A stretch of 64,000 nucleotides of DNA from Morella rubra (GCA_003952965.2 CM025850.1:5878125-5942124); one strand, 5' to 3'; positions 33,480 to 44,399 are shown, counted from the first letter of the stretch. Numbers and translations: made by a program. Notes: a model not told the origin generated them from the sequence alone.

Positions 33480-34494
33480 ATGGCTGTGAGTATGCTTTTG
33501 TATGAATATTGTTGGTCTTATGCATGTTCTTCTTATGTTAATTACCCGTTGATATCTGCAGAATTTGGATTTGACTGTTCGCTATATTTGTTTCTGTTAA
33601 CAAATCCTGATTTTTCATATGATGCACAACAAATCTCGTTTAAACCATCCTCAAAAAATTACTTGGCTGCAGCAACTGTCGTATGTCCCAGAATTTGGTG
33701 ACTGGGACAACGATAATACACCTTACACCCCCTACTTTGAAAATGCACGAAAAGAGAGAGCTGCCGGAGTCAAGATGAAAACAGATGGCCCAAAGGACAA
33801 CCCAGAGGCCTCGATGCACAGGAGAGAGAGCTTGCAAGTAAAAGCTGATCATCGTGAAGTTCAGGGTCCTCCCTTTGTCAACTCCAGCAAGTCAACTTCC
33901 TCTGTACAAAAACACCACATTGAGGGACATAGAGGGCATCATGCTCGCAGCAGGAAAACTTCAGATCAACAGAAAAATGGAAGCCAATACAGAAGCATCA
34001 CATCAGAATCTGGAAGCCATGGAGGCAACTCTGATTATTCAGTGATCATGCAGCCTACTCAAGGACGTGTGAGGTCTGACAAAAAGAAGATCAGTTCGGA
34101 GGAGGGAATTAATAGCTTCTCATCGTCAGTAGTCGGGCTTGTTAAAAAGAGCATCGGAGGTTATACCTCCGTTGGTAGTACTGTAATGAATGTGTAGAGA
34201 GCTGAATTGCAAAAACTTTGGTCCTACATTATGGAAGATACAGACTAAAAGTAACTAAAGTTGTCATTTCTTCTCACGTAATTTTTGCTTGATAAGACAT
34301 TGTCTGCCACAGTGCCACTTGACCAGTAACGAATGCAAGCTAAACCATTTTACTGTTGACGGAGGTTGATTTTTGTGAATTTTGTTGGTTAGGAGAACAT
34401 GCAGCATCATAGAGCTCCAGAGATTCCCAAGTTTGGGGCATGGGATGAAACAGACCCTAGATCAGGAGAAGGATATACTGTGATATTCAACTAA
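33480..34494 (+). pseudogene. RIN4-like gene, truncated copy
   Basis: Exon 1 is ATGGCT (33480-33485) followed by the donor gtgagt. Exon 2 is 33673-34182 and encodes the first NOI domain (QLSYVPEFGDWD, NTPYTPYF). The donor after exon 2 is altered: about 40 bp were lost beside it and it reads gtaatgaat instead of gtaagtctt. Exon 3 would start at 34396 with the second NOI motif (APEIPKFGAWDE), but a TAA at 34492 ends it right after VIFN. The Cys-rich last exon is absent because unrelated DNA follows from about 34540. A product would lack the C-terminal palmitoylation cysteines that anchor RIN4 to the plasma membrane. It could make a soluble, truncated protein; I rate it a probable pseudogene. 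Confidence 0.75.
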
Positions 34495-34509
34495 ATAAAA
34501 GTGGAAAAA

Positions 34510-35230
34510 CAGATTGCATCATCCCGGTGCCCAAAAGCCTAAATGGACCTAAAGGCCCTACAATAAGTCGAATCCGACCACAAGGATCGAGACACAACAC
34601 ACCCGCCACACATGGCGACGTCGATTTCCACTGGAGGAAAAGCGGTCAAAGTAACAATCCGACTCCCTCAGAAAAATCTTTAAGCTAAAGCCGGCTACAT
34701 AGAGGGGAGGAGAGAAAAAGACAGCTTCGGGTAGCACAACACAAGACGACTGGAGCCACCAGAGAAAATTGGCCAAATCTGTCCAGAAAGAGAACACGTG
34801 CACAGGGCCTCCACGCTCCAGCAGATGGGCATCGAACTAGCACTGATAGGCCGCGGGAAGATGCTGCCAACGGCAGATGGAGTCCTCCAAAAAATGACCA
34901 AAACAGCCAAGTTGAAGTTTAAACGGACCAGACACGTGAGATTCGCGTGCACACGAGGATTCGCTGGCCATACACCACATGTCTTGGCCAGAAATGGTCA
35001 CCGGGTGACGAGACTTCCATCCATGGTGGCCTTGTACAATAAAGACAACTAGAGACTCGAAATCTAGTCTCCTTTGATTTCGGAAAAAATGTATAAAAAA
35101 AATAGCCAAAAAATTGCCTAGAAACAGGTAGAAAAAGTGCACTAAGTACATTGGAGGGAGGAAAGACAAGGGAGGGGGACCGGAAATGGGGTGGGGGAGA
35201 GTGCAAGAGGAAAGAGGTGGGGGAGAGAGA
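34510..35230. other. unassigned block, GC-richer than its surroundings
   Basis: This replaces the 3' end of the RIN4-like gene. Several overlapping minus-strand open frames (about 34558-35206) have low complexity and no family motif. Part of it (about 35010-35130) resembles 39720-39800 upstream of gamma-4. On the minus strand it is CT-rich and then ordinary, reminiscent of a LINE 5' leader, but I cannot show that. Confidence 0.4.
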
Positions 35231-36362
35231 CTAGTTGTTGCAATCTCATTTGGAGCTAATCCGTACAGGAAGCTTCTCTACTCACAAACTTTGGAAATCA
35301 ATTCGACACTACTATCTAGATTAGCACCATCTTGTTTCTAACGTATTTGAAAAACACGCAGAGATCAGCCGTACGTGTTTCCATGTTCGTTGCCTGTTTC
35401 TAGGAGTGATTAACGGTAGTGTAGGTGATGGTTTGATAAAAATGGTTACCGTCATCGCAATTGACGATATCACATATTTAACAACGCCACTACAGCACTA
35501 AGCACAATAACCGCCCTTGCCGGTGACGGTATTAACGGTAACGGTTAGATAATAACCAATTAAACCGTGTAACCGTTAAGCCAAAAAAATGGACTTTTTT
35601 TTTTGTTTTTCTTATATATTTTTTTCACTGTTTTGTGCTATTTTACTTGGATTTTTTTGGACCATTAAGATCATTTGATGTCCATATATAAGCAAAAAAT
35701 ATAATCATTCAAATATTATAACCTGTTTAAATTTTCAACATAATATCATAATCAATAATCATATCAAATGGACAAATATCATTACCTATTCAAACATAAT
35801 ATCATAATCATTAATTTTCATAACAAATATAATAAGCTATCCAAAAGTTTAACATAATATCATATTCAAACATAAAGACTAAAGTCTAATAAAAGTGTCC
35901 AACAATGTGACCAAAACCAACTAACATATTCCAACAAAAGCCCAACAAAAGTATGTCATATAATCAATAATTATCTCAAGTCTAAAATAGGGGTGGTTAA
36001 CGGTAGTGTAGGTGATGGTTTGGCGAAAACCGTCACCGTCACCGCAATTGACGGAATCACATATTTGACACTTTCACTGCACCGCTAAGGCAAAATAACT
36101 GCTCCCACTGATTACAGTATCGGTAGCAGTACGATTAAACCGCCACTGCCAGTGCAAATGAACACCCCTACCTATTTTGACAAATTCTGTGTTCCTTGGC
36201 AAAGTTGCCACTGGGAGGAGTAGTCCTTGCGCCAAAACCCACCAAGACTGACTTGTGGTTGGGGGTGGAAGGGATGTCATCTGATGGGCTTCCATTTGGT
36301 TTAAGGACCAAAATTATCATCCCAAAGGCCCACATAGCACAAGCCATCATTTTGTTCTTCAT
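35231..36362 (-). pseudogene. nsLTP pseudogene, gamma copy 3, split by a hAT MITE
   Basis: The 5' half (36179-36362) starts MKNKMMACAMWAFGM and shows the same collapsed body as the other gamma copies. The 3' half (35231-35400) is displaced by the 770-bp element at 35401-36170. On the minus strand it still reads PKVCE, then PVRISSK, a stop, and DCNN with a TAG at 35231-35233, the remains of Cys7, the PVPIDP motif and Cys8. This is the only gamma copy whose C-terminus can be read to the end. Confidence 0.8.
35401..36170. mobile_element. non-autonomous hAT element (MITE-like)
   Basis: Ends taggagtgattaac on the left and the complement of aacaccccta on the right give TAGG(A/G)GTG-type inverted termini. 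An 8-bp target duplication flanks it: cctgtttc (35393-35400) and cctatttt (36171-36178), two mismatches. Other gamma copies have an unbroken cctgtttcgacagattctg. Two related segments of about 180 bp (35401-35580 and 35988-36170, each starting tagg.gtg and sharing taacggtagtgtaggtgatg) surround about 400 bp of AT-rich DNA. No coding capacity. Confidence 0.75.
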
Positions 36363-36399
36363 CCTCTTTGCGACTAAAGAGTGCTACAACAAAATTTAT

Positions 36400-37016
36400 T
36401 TTTTTGGAATGAAAAATTTCCCCAAAAAAAAATGCATGATAAAATCTCTTTACTTGGTGACTTATAACAGAGTTGTGTTTTGAATATGTCACAGTAGAAT
36501 CTCACGGTTTAATTTTGAATGTCAAAAGTTGTTAAGGACTTGATCAACAACCAAAAACAGGAAAAGTACTGCTCAAATTTCTTTGCTTACGTGAAGTTAT
36601 ATTATCAATTGCTCACACAGAACAAAGATGATTATGATCGATAATAACAATAACATTCAGAATTATTTCCCTTTTTATAAATATGAAAAAGAGAGGGAAT
36701 CGTGTTGAAAGCATTGAAAGAAACTGGGAATCATTTTATTTATTTGTTGGGATAATCTTTTTCTATAAATAGAAGAAAGCCAAAAGAGTCAAGCTCGGAT
36801 AATTTTTCAACACCAAATAATTGGCTACATTAATGTTCTTTCTTCCCCCTAGTTTATCCCAATTTCCACCCGCATCTCCTCAAGAGTATCTCTTTAGATC
36901 CTGTACATCACCGAAGAAAAAAATGCTAATTAGTTGATAGGATTCGTAAGGAGTGTAAATACTTAACATATTGCAACAGACTAAAGATTGTTTAGACACA
37001 GAAGAGAGAAGAGAGA
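36400..37016. other. spacer between gamma-3 and beta-3
   Basis: Shared with the other units, with a deletion near 36665. No gene seen. Confidence 0.6.
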
Positions 37017-37379
37017 TTACTTGGTGCAATCCACATTGGGATCAATTGGCACAGGAACCTTCATGTCACAGAATTTGGGGATTGATCCAGCTCTGTCAGG
37101 ATTAACACCCAATTTTTTTGCTGCATCTTTGAAGCACACACACAAAGCCCTAAGTGTTTCAGGGGTATTAGCCTCTTTCAGTACAGACTGTGCACCTTGG
37201 CAGCAGTCAGAGCTAGGGGGAGCAGTCACTGGGCCAGTCCCCACCAAGAATGACTTGCAAGGCAGCAAAGCCTTTACAGCATCAGCGCACGTTATGTCAT
37301 TTGGAAGGCTTGCAGTTGCATTCAGGACCAAAACCATTAACCCAAAGGCCAGTACAGCACAACCCATCATCTTCTCCAT
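37017..37379 (-). CDS. type I nsLTP-like protein, beta copy 3
   Basis: A single-exon 120-aa ORF, start MEKMMGC. Differs from beta-1 at one residue that I can see (CAVLAF instead of CAVVAF in the signal peptide); the mature protein looks identical. All eight cysteines are present (C-X9-C-X17-CC-X19-CVC-X21-C-X13-C). Secreted lipid-binding protein by family. Unlike beta-1 its TATA box is canonical, so of this identical pair beta-3 is the better candidate for strong expression. Confidence 0.92.
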   Translation of the reverse strand: MEKMMGCAVLAFGLMVLVLNATASLPNDITCADAVKALLPCKSFLVGTGPVTAPPSSDCCQGAQSVLKEANTPETLRALCVCFKDAAKKLGVNPDRAGSIPKFCDMKVPVPIDPNVDCTK

Positions 37380-37459
37380 TCTCTTAATTTGGAGGACTAA
37401 AGATTCTTAATAATTAGCTTCACTCTTGAACTTGCTTTGGAGTGTCTGGGTGAGAGCTC

Positions 37460-37467
37460 TATTTATA
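37460..37467 (-). promoter_or_regulatory. TATA box of beta-3
   Basis: The complement reads tataaata, about 85 bp upstream of the ATG. Confidence 0.7.
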
Positions 37468-37479
37468 GAGGCGTTCTAC

Positions 37480-39360
37480 AAGTACATTCAATGACTGTCA
37501 TTAAAGTATAGTTCATGAAAAGGCCCAAAAGGAAGAAAGTGATAATTACAATTTGTGTAAATTAATTAGTAATTAAGAGCATTAGCTTTAAAATCAGTGT
37601 CTGCTTTCCATCTATGACCATGTTAAACCATATTGGGCTCACAAACCAGAAGTCCATTTTTTGGAACTTTCTGTATTGCCAAGACATTGCCAGCAGGTGC
37701 ATTGAATTATATATTTTTTAATTGTTATTAGTTATTATAATACTATGTTAAGGAAATAAATGCACCCTCACAATTACTATTGGGAGATGTTTAATTCCTA
37801 GAAAGCAAGGTTATCTGTATCCTATCTGTCATACTAGAGAAACAGCAAATCATAAATGATATGTATTTAATGAATGCAAATATAGATATTAACTTTCAAA
37901 AATAGTATTGAATTAATAAGTAATGTGTGTTTAAAGTTATCTGTTTTATATATCTCTCACTTAAACTTAAGTATTTTAGGCAAACTATTCTTAATTAATT
38001 TATAACCTCATCGAATATTTGATATTAACCAAATTTAACAACTATATGCTATTAAGAATATAGTCTCAAGTAAGAGAGTAAATGCCAAGGAGCTGGCTTA
38101 ACCCTTAAGAAAGAATCAGTAAAAGATGTATCCACGTAAGATAAATAACTGACTTCGAGAATCGGAAAGCATAACTTATGCTGTGTCTAGAGTCTTAGGA
38201 TATAAACAATACGTAACAAAAAAAAAAAGGGAAAAATGTGTCCAACAATATACATGCCTATTTGCTTTAAAAGGGGTAAGAAATGGGTAAGATTTACTTT
38301 TTCAAAAAAAGAAAAAAAAAAAAGGTTCATTGATAGTGTTATTTTCCTAACCCACTTAATTAATTCAGGTTTATTTATATGTCATGGAGCTTGATTTTAA
38401 GTGACAATGAGATCCGCCAAAGTTTGACCTCTCGAACTCACAAGGTGATATTTTCTATAGGCTTTTTGACACTAAGCCACGACCTTGAGAACCAATAAGA
38501 TTTACTTGTACCAAACACATTTTCCCTCGTTAGCTCCTAAGAGTAGGGCCACAAGAAGGGAAGGCATCCATTAAGAATTTCAAAATCGAAAGGGACATTC
38601 TTTGCCTTTTCATTTTCCTAATCCAGTCATAGACTTTTGTAATGGAACAAGCACTCGATCCTTCAACAAGGAAAGGATTCTCCTTGACTAATGGCATTGG
38701 AATAACAATTTTGATTTCCCTATTTTCTTTAACCAAATCAGGCAATGCAATTTGTTTTCTTTCCCGTGCAAATTGGCAGGCCAGATTCCAAGGCAGGATT
38801 TGTGAGGGGATATTTTCACTAGTAGTTGGCAGAATGGACTGATAGTAGATGGGAAAGACGGTGCAATCTTGTGAGACACTAAGAGAGGTGTTGAGGGGAT
38901 TGTTTCCGTTACTATGCTCTTCTCTTACCGAGCTTGATACTACTAGACCTACATACATATATTATATATATCATTTAAAAAAAAAATTGTTGGTGGTGTC
39001 ATTATCCTAAACTTAGGTGAACATTCTAGTAACTTACACATGGCATAGAATGATACAAAGTGCTGAAGAGAGTTTCAAGCGGACAAAAAAGAGAATATTG
39101 TTACAGAGAGGACGGCAAAATGATCCGGCGTTCATCCAATCCTGGGAGAAGATGACAAATTGATGCGGCCTGTTTGTTCCCATCAAAGGGTACGCTGGTT
39201 TTATTGGCTAAACATTGTAACCCTCGACTTTTGTTGGGTCCAGAAGCCGGATCCTTGGTATATTCATTGCTCAAAACAATTACTAAATGATCCTCAGGGA
39301 ACTCAAATCCTCTGTTCTTCAAGCACCGCTGTTCCAAAACTCCGAAACTACAAGATCAGC
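37480..39360. other. spacer of unit 3
   Basis: Collinear with the spacers of units 2 and 4. At about 38530-38760 and 39101-39337 the minus strand has open stretches that are conserved between units but broken by indels in some. I recognise no family in them and do not call genes. Confidence 0.55.
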
Positions 39361-39371
39361 CGGCCTGATTA

Positions 39372-39520
39372 ATGGCTGTGAGTATGCTTTTGTATGAATA
39401 TAGTTGGCCTTATGCATGTGCTTCTTATGTTAATTACCCGTTGATATCTGCAGAATTTGGATTTGACTGTTCGCGATACTTGTTTCTGTTAACAAATCCT
39501 GAATTTTCATATCTCGTGCA
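39372..39520 (+). pseudogene. RIN4-like relic: exon 1 and part of intron 1 only
   Basis: ATGGCT followed by gtgagtatgcttttgtatga is identical to the first exon and donor of the RIN4-like genes in units 2 and 4. Intron similarity runs to about 39520 and then stops; exons 2-4 are absent. It is a dead 5' end. Confidence 0.75.
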
Positions 39521-39782
39521 ACATTTTTTATGAACTTGCGTCCCTTTGAGTCGAGATGCTGAATTTTTTATGACACACGAGATTCCTATATTTAATATTT
39601 GAATATTTAAATCTTGATAACGATTTGATATCGTCGTAATCATAATATCATATCAAATTTTGATATGATATCATGTTTGAATTTTGATAACGATTTAATA
39701 TTGTAACCATATGTCTAACACTTTCATCCATGGTGGGCTTGCACAATCTTATCTCATTTCATTTCGCAAAATGCCAAAAAAA

Positions 39783-40004
39783 CTAGCCGAAAATGCCTAA
39801 GATCAGCTGTGCGTGTTTCAATGGTTGTTGCGTGTTTCGACAGATTCTGTATCCCTTGGCAAAGTTGCCACTGGGAGTAGTCCTTGGGCCAGAACCCACC
39901 AAGACTGACTTGTGGTTGGGGGTGGAAGGGATGTCATCTGATGGGCTTCCATTTGGGTTCAGGACCAAAATTATCATCCCAAAGGCCCGCATTTTGTTCT
40001 TCAT
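39783..40004 (-). pseudogene. nsLTP pseudogene, gamma copy 4
   Basis: The start MKNKMRAFGMIILVL shows an internal loss (the ACAMW block is missing), followed by the same collapsed gamma body (STPNHKSVLVGSGPRTTPS). The 3' third is missing. Non-functional. Confidence 0.75.
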
Positions 40005-40019
40005 CCTCTTTGCGACTAA

Positions 40020-40599
40020 AGAGTGCTACAACAAAATTTCTTTTTTTGGGACGAAAAATTCCAAAAAACAAAGCATGATAAAATCTCTTAACTTGGTGAC
40101 TTATAGCAGAGTTGTGTTTCGAATATGTCACAGTAAATCCACGGGTTTAATTTTGAATGTCAAAAATTCTTAAGGAATTATAATCAACAACCAAAAACAA
40201 GGAAAAATACTTCTCGAATTTCTTTTCTTACGTGAAGTTATGTTATGAAATTGTTCACCTAGAATACGAAAAAGTAGAGGAAATCATGTTCATAACATTG
40301 CAAAGAAATTGGGAATTATTTTATTTATTTGTTGGGATAATTTCTCTTTTCATAAATATAAGAAAGCCAAAAGAGTCAAGTTCGGATAATTTTTCAACAC
40401 CAAACAATTGGCTACATTAATGTTCTTTCTTCCCCTAGTTTATCCCAATTTCCACATCTCCTCAAGAGCATCTCTTTAGATCCTGTACATCACCGAAGAA
40501 AAAAAAATGTTAATTAGTTGATAGGATTAATCAGGAGTGTAAATACTTTACATGCAACAAGACTCAAGATTGTTTAGACACAAACAGAGAGAAGAGAGA
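40020..40599. other. spacer between gamma-4 and beta-4
   Basis: Collinear with other units. No gene seen. Confidence 0.6.
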
Positions 40600-40962
40600 T
40601 TACTTGGTGCAATCCACATCGGGATCAATTGGCACAGGAACCTTCATGTCACAAAATTTGGGGATTGACCCAGCTCTGTCAGGATTAACACCCAACTTTT
40701 TTGCTGCATCTTTGAAGCACACACACAAAGCCCTAAGTGTTTCAGGGGTATTAGCCTCTTTCAGTACTGACTGTGCGCCTTGGCAGCAGTCAGAGCTAGG
40801 GGGAGCAGTCACTGGGCCAGTCCCCACCAAGAATGATTGGCAGGGCAGCAAAGCCTTTACAGCATCAGCGCAAGTTATATCATTTGGAGATATTGCAGTT
40901 GCATTCAGGACCAAAACCATTAACCCAAAGACCAGTACAGCACAACCCATCATCTTCTCCAT
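40600..40962 (-). CDS. type I nsLTP-like protein, beta copy 4
   Basis: A single-exon 120-aa ORF, start MEKMMGC, signal peptide about residues 1-24. It differs from beta-1 and beta-3 in having AISPND at the mature N-terminus, CQSF instead of CKSF after C2, and PDVDC instead of PNVDC near the end. The eight-cysteine motif is complete with the same spacings. It is the intact relative of the frameshifted beta-2. Secreted lipid-binding protein by family; it lies 2.1 kb upstream of the only complete RIN4-like gene. Confidence 0.92.
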   Translation of the reverse strand: MEKMMGCAVLVFGLMVLVLNATAISPNDITCADAVKALLPCQSFLVGTGPVTAPPSSDCCQGAQSVLKEANTPETLRALCVCFKDAAKKLGVNPDRAGSIPKFCDMKVPVPIDPDVDCTK

Positions 40963-41041
40963 TCTCTTAATTTGGAGGACTAAAGATTGTTGCTAATTAG
41001 CTTCCCTCTTGAACTTGCTTTGGAGTGTCTGCTGAGAGCTC

Positions 41042-41049
41042 TATTTATA
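41042..41049 (-). promoter_or_regulatory. TATA box of beta-4
   Basis: The complement reads tataaata, about 80 bp upstream of the ATG. Confidence 0.7.
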
Positions 41050-41059
41050 GAGGCGTTCT

Positions 41060-43060
41060 ACAAGTACATTTAATGACTATCATTAAAGTATAGTTCATGA
41101 AAAGTTCCAAAAAGTAGAAAGTGATAATTACAATTTTGTGTAAATTAATTAGCAAGTAAGAGCATTAGTGTTGCTTTCCATCTATAACCATGTTAAACCA
41201 TATTGGGCTCACAAACCAGAAGTCATTTTTTGGAACTTTCTGTATTGCCAAGACATTTCCAGCAGGTGCATTGAATTACATATATTTTAATTGTTATTAA
41301 TTATTATAATACTATGTTAAGGAAATAAATGCACCCTCACAACTTTCACTAGGTTATCTGTATCCTATCTGTCATACTACAGAAACAGCAAATCATGAAT
41401 GATATGTATTTAATGAATGCAAATATAGATATTAACTTTCAAAAATAGTATTGAATTAATAAATAATGTGTGTTTAAAGTTATCTGTTTTATATATATTC
41501 TCTCACTTAAACTTATGTATTTTAGGCAAACTATTATTAATTAATTTATAACCTCATCGAATATTTGATATTACCAAATTTAACAACTATATGCTATTAA
41601 GAACATATAGTCAGGTAAGAGAGTAAATGCCGAGAGGCTTAACCCTTAAGATAGAATCAGTAAAAGATGTATCCACTTAGATAAATGACCGACCTCGAGA
41701 ATCGGAGAGCAAGTAACTTATGCTGTGTCTAGAGTCTTAGTATTTAAACAAAACGTAAAAAGAAAAAGAAAAATTTGTGTCCAACAATATACATGCCTAT
41801 TTACTTTAGAAGGGGTAAGGAATGGTAAGATTTACTTTTTCTAAAAAAGAAAAAAAGTTCATTGATAGTGTCATTGTCCTGACCCACTTAAATCCATGTA
41901 TATTTATATGGCATGGAGGAGCCAGATTTTAAGTGACAGTGAGACCCACCAGGGTTTGAACCCACAATCTCGAACTCACAGGGTGATATTTTCTATAGGC
42001 TTTCTGACACTAAGCCATGGCCTTGAGAACCAATATGATTTTTTTTTTTTTTTTTGATAAGCAATATTTAATTGATGAAACACAAAAACGTTCAAGAGGG
42101 ACCAAAGCACAAATTCACCCAAGAGTAGTTAATAAAAAGCTCAAGAAAATGGGGAACACAACCCTCAAACAGAGAGGACCAATATGATTTACTTGTACCC
42201 AAACACATTTTCCCTCGTGAGCTCCTAAGAGTAGGGCCACAAGAAGGGAAGGCATCCATTAAGAATTTCAAAATCGAAAGGGGCATTCTTTGCCTTTTCA
42301 TTTTCCTAATCCAATCAAAAACTTTTGTAATGGAACAAGCACTCAATCCTTCAACAAGGAAAGGATTTTCCTTCACTAATGGCATTGGAATAACACTTTT
42401 GATTTCCCTATTTTCTTTAGCCAAAGCAGACAATGCAATTTGTTTTTCTTTGCCGTGCTAATTAGTAGGCCAGATCCCAAGTCAGGATTTGTGAGGGGAT
42501 ATTTCCACTAGTATTTTGCACAATGGACTGACGGTAGATGGGAAAAGACGGTGCACTCTTGTGAGACACAGAGAGGTGTTGAGGGGATTGTTTCCATTAC
42601 TATCCTCTTCTCTTGCCGCGCTTGATACTACTAGACCTACATACATATATTATTTTTTTAAAAAAAAAATTGTTGGTGGTGTCATTATCCTAAACTTAGG
42701 CGAACATTCTACTAACTTACACATGGCATAGAATGATACAAAGTGCTGAAGAGAAAGTTTCAAGCGGACAAAAAAGAGAATGTTACAGAGAGGACGGCAA
42801 AATGATCCGGTATTCCGGTGTTCGTCCAGTCCAGGGAGAAGATGACAAATTAATGCGGCCTGTTTGTTCACATCAAAGGGTACGCTGGTTTTATTGGCTA
42901 TGGAAACATTGTAACCCTCGACTTTTGTTGAGTCGAGAAGTCGGCCGATACTTGGTGTATCCATTGCTCAAAACAAGGACTAAATGATCCTCAGAGAACT
43001 CAAAGCCTCTGTACTTCATGTTCTTCAAGCACTTCTGTTCCAAAACTCGGGAACTACAAG
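41060..43060. other. spacer of unit 4
   Basis: Collinear with units 2 and 3, apart from the retroposon tail at 42042-42177. The minus-strand open stretch 42092-42433 joins that tail to the unit spacer and is not a gene. Confidence 0.55.
42042..42177 (-). mobile_element. LINE or SINE 3' tail, inserted in antisense
   Basis: On the minus strand the insert ends tattgcttatc followed by a run of about 15 A, a common 3' end of plant non-LTR retroelements. A 13-bp target duplication, accaatatgattt, flanks it (42029-42041 and 42178-42190). Units 1 and 3 have a single accaataagattt here and no insert. About 136 bp, so a 5'-truncated LINE or a SINE. Confidence 0.75.
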
Positions 43061-43077
43061 ATTAGCGGACCTGATTA

Positions 43078-44379
43078 ATGGCTGTGAGTATGCTTTTGTA
43101 TGAATTATTGGTCTTATGCATGTTCTTCTTATGTTTAGCCGTTGATATCTGCGGAATTTGGATTTGACTGTTCGCTATATTTGTTTCTGTTAACAAATCC
43201 TGATTTTTCATATGATGCACAACAAATCTCGTTTAAACCATCCTCAAAAAATTACTTGGCTGCAGCAACTGTCGTATGTCCCAGAATTTGGTGACTGGGA
43301 CAACGATAATACACCTTACACCCCCTACTTTGAAAATGCACGAAAAGAGAGAGCTGCCGGAGTCAAGATGAAAACAGATGGCCCAAAGGACAACCCAGAG
43401 GCCTCGATGCACAGGAGAGAGAGCTTGCAAGTAAAAGCTGATCATCGTGAAGTTCAGGGTCCTCCCTTTGTCAACTCCAGCAAGTCAACTTCCTCTGTAC
43501 AAAAACACCACATTGAGGGACATAGAGGGCATCATGCTCGCAGCAGGAAAACTTCAGATCAACAGAAAAATGGAAGCCAATACAGGAGCATCACATCAGA
43601 ATCTGGAAGCCATGGAGGCAACTCTGATTATTCAGTGATCATGCAGCCTACTCAAGGACGTGTGAGGTCTGACAAAAAGAAGATCAGTTCGGAGGAGGGA
43701 ATTAATAGCTTCTCATCGTCAGTAGTCGGGCTTGTTGAAAAGAGCATCGGAGGTCATACCTCCGTTGGTAGTACTGTAAGTCTTCTGTTCCAAGATCTTA
43801 CATTATTACGGGAATTAAATTAGTGTAGAGAGCTGAATTGCAAAAACTTTGGTCCTACATTATGGAAGATACAGACTAAAAGTAACTAAAGTTGTCATTT
43901 CTTCTCACGTAATTTTTGCTTGATAAGACATTGTCTGCCACAGTGCCACTTCATGACCAGTAACGAATGCAAGCTAAACCATTTTACTGATTGCTGTACG
44001 GAGGTTGATTTTTGTGAATTTTGTTGGTTGGGAGAACAAGCAGCATCATAGAGCTCCAGAGATTCCCAAGTTTGGGGCATGGGATGAAACAGACCCTAGA
44101 TCAGGAGAAGGATATACTGTGATATTCAACCAACAGATTGCGGAAAAACAGATTGCGTCATCCCAGTGCCCAAAAGCGCCACAGCAACCAGCAGGCTACC
44201 ATTCGAATTCTCAAAGACATGGAGGATATTGCTATAGATCAAAGGTATATTTTTACAAGTGATCGAGGTTTTGTTCTTATAATCCTAAATTCATGTCTCC
44301 TAGCATTTGGTTTCTGTATCCTTATGATATACTATATATGCAGATATGTTGCTGTCTGTTTTCACGTGGAAGCAAGTGA
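43078..44379 (+). CDS. RIN4: RIN4-like NOI-domain immune regulator
   Basis: Four exons: 43078-43083, 43266-43775, 44035-44244, 44344-44379; 253 aa, all introns GT-AG. Exon 1 codes only Met-Ala, a layout known for RIN4 genes. NOI domain 1 is at about residues 6-40 (YVPEFGDWDN, PYTPYFENARKER) and NOI domain 2 at about 180-205 (APEIPKFGAWDE, GEGYTVIFN). Both contain the PxFGxW core, the cleavage site of the bacterial protease AvrRpt2 in this family. The last exon gives ICCCLFSRGSK, with three adjacent cysteines (244-246) as expected for palmitoylation and plasma-membrane attachment. RIN4 proteins are guarded by NLR receptors and regulate basal immunity. The linker is Ser/His/Lys-rich and disordered-looking. 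This is the only complete copy in the window. Whether it is RIN4 itself or a paralogue cannot be told. Confidence 0.88.
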
Positions 44380-44399
44380 CAGCTTACATGGCTAGCTTT

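Noticed and set aside
34510-35230. LINE 5' leader hypothesis for the block after the truncated RIN4-like gene
   Set aside because: No reverse transcriptase, poly-A tail or target duplication visible; left as unassigned.
38530-38958. Minus-strand open frame of 142 aa in the unit 3 spacer, related to 42092-42433
   Set aside because: The shared part is broken by indels in other units, one version runs into a retroposon tail, and no known family is recognisable.
39101-39337. Minus-strand open frame upstream of the RIN4-like exon 1, repeated at 33123-33374 and 42650-42964
   Set aside because: It reads like a protein in places but is frameshifted between units and lacks a recognisable domain; could be an old gene fragment, not enough to call.
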